NCBI GenBank assembly: GCA_043424535.1
Contig: JBHWOV010000085.1
Location: 1 to 5,968 of the forward strand
DNA: 5,968 nucleotides
Source of the DNA: DSM-111022 sp043424535
Lineage (GTDB): Bacteria > Bacillota > Bacilli > Lactobacillales > Aerococcaceae
Direction of reading: 5' to 3'
The notes under the pieces were generated by a model. It did no database searches. It worked only from the letters and a program-made list of their open reading frames with translations, and was not told the DNA's origin. Position numbers and translations under genes: made by a program. Positions 5,923 through 5,968 of this stretch are shown here, piece after piece (position 1 is the first letter of the stretch; each line of letters starts with the position of its first letter).

Positions 5923-5968
5923 GCCGAAAAATAAAGCAAGTGCTCTAATATTTTCTAATATATAAGTC

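Overview
The window is AT-rich, every gene lies on the minus strand, and the genes are tightly packed with Shine-Dalgarno sites of the AGGAGG type. Protein content and gene order point to a low-GC Firmicute, most likely one of the Lactobacillales or a relative; this is inferred from protein resemblance and synteny, not from a marker gene. Read in the direction of transcription (right to left), the layout is as follows.

(1) 5886-5425: a small, unrecognised protein of about 153 residues with its own -10 box. It looks like two tandem winged-helix-like modules. (2) 5301-1705: a three-gene operon, nupO-nupP-nupQ, encoding the double-ATPase subunit and two permeases of a BMP/Nup-type nucleoside ABC importer (the B. 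subtilis YufOPQ/NupOPQ and L. lactis NupABC family). The genes overlap by 8 and 1 nt. A promoter with a perfect TATAAT precedes the operon and a strong UUCG-capped intrinsic terminator closes it (1669-1703). (3) 1571-6: rodZ (membrane-anchored helix-turn-helix protein of the cell-shape machinery) followed 24 nt later by pgsA (phosphatidylglycerolphosphate synthase), served by an extended -10 promoter that overlaps a short palindrome.

The order nup ABC genes, rodZ, pgsA matches a known Firmicute block. In Listeria it runs tcsA/bmp, three ABC genes, ymfF, ymfH, an SDR gene, rodZ, pgsA, cinA, recA. Here the block is condensed: the lipoprotein substrate-binding gene expected before nupO is absent, and so are the two M16 peptidase genes and the SDR gene expected between nupQ and rodZ. 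The importer therefore needs a binding protein encoded elsewhere.

The oddities most worth checking are the early stop in pgsA, which falls where the last transmembrane helix should begin; the internally duplicated small protein; and the missing binding-protein gene. I see no CRISPR array, insertion sequence, tRNA, rRNA or riboswitch, and no clear evidence of a wholly new system. No gene-free stretch exceeds about 135 nt.
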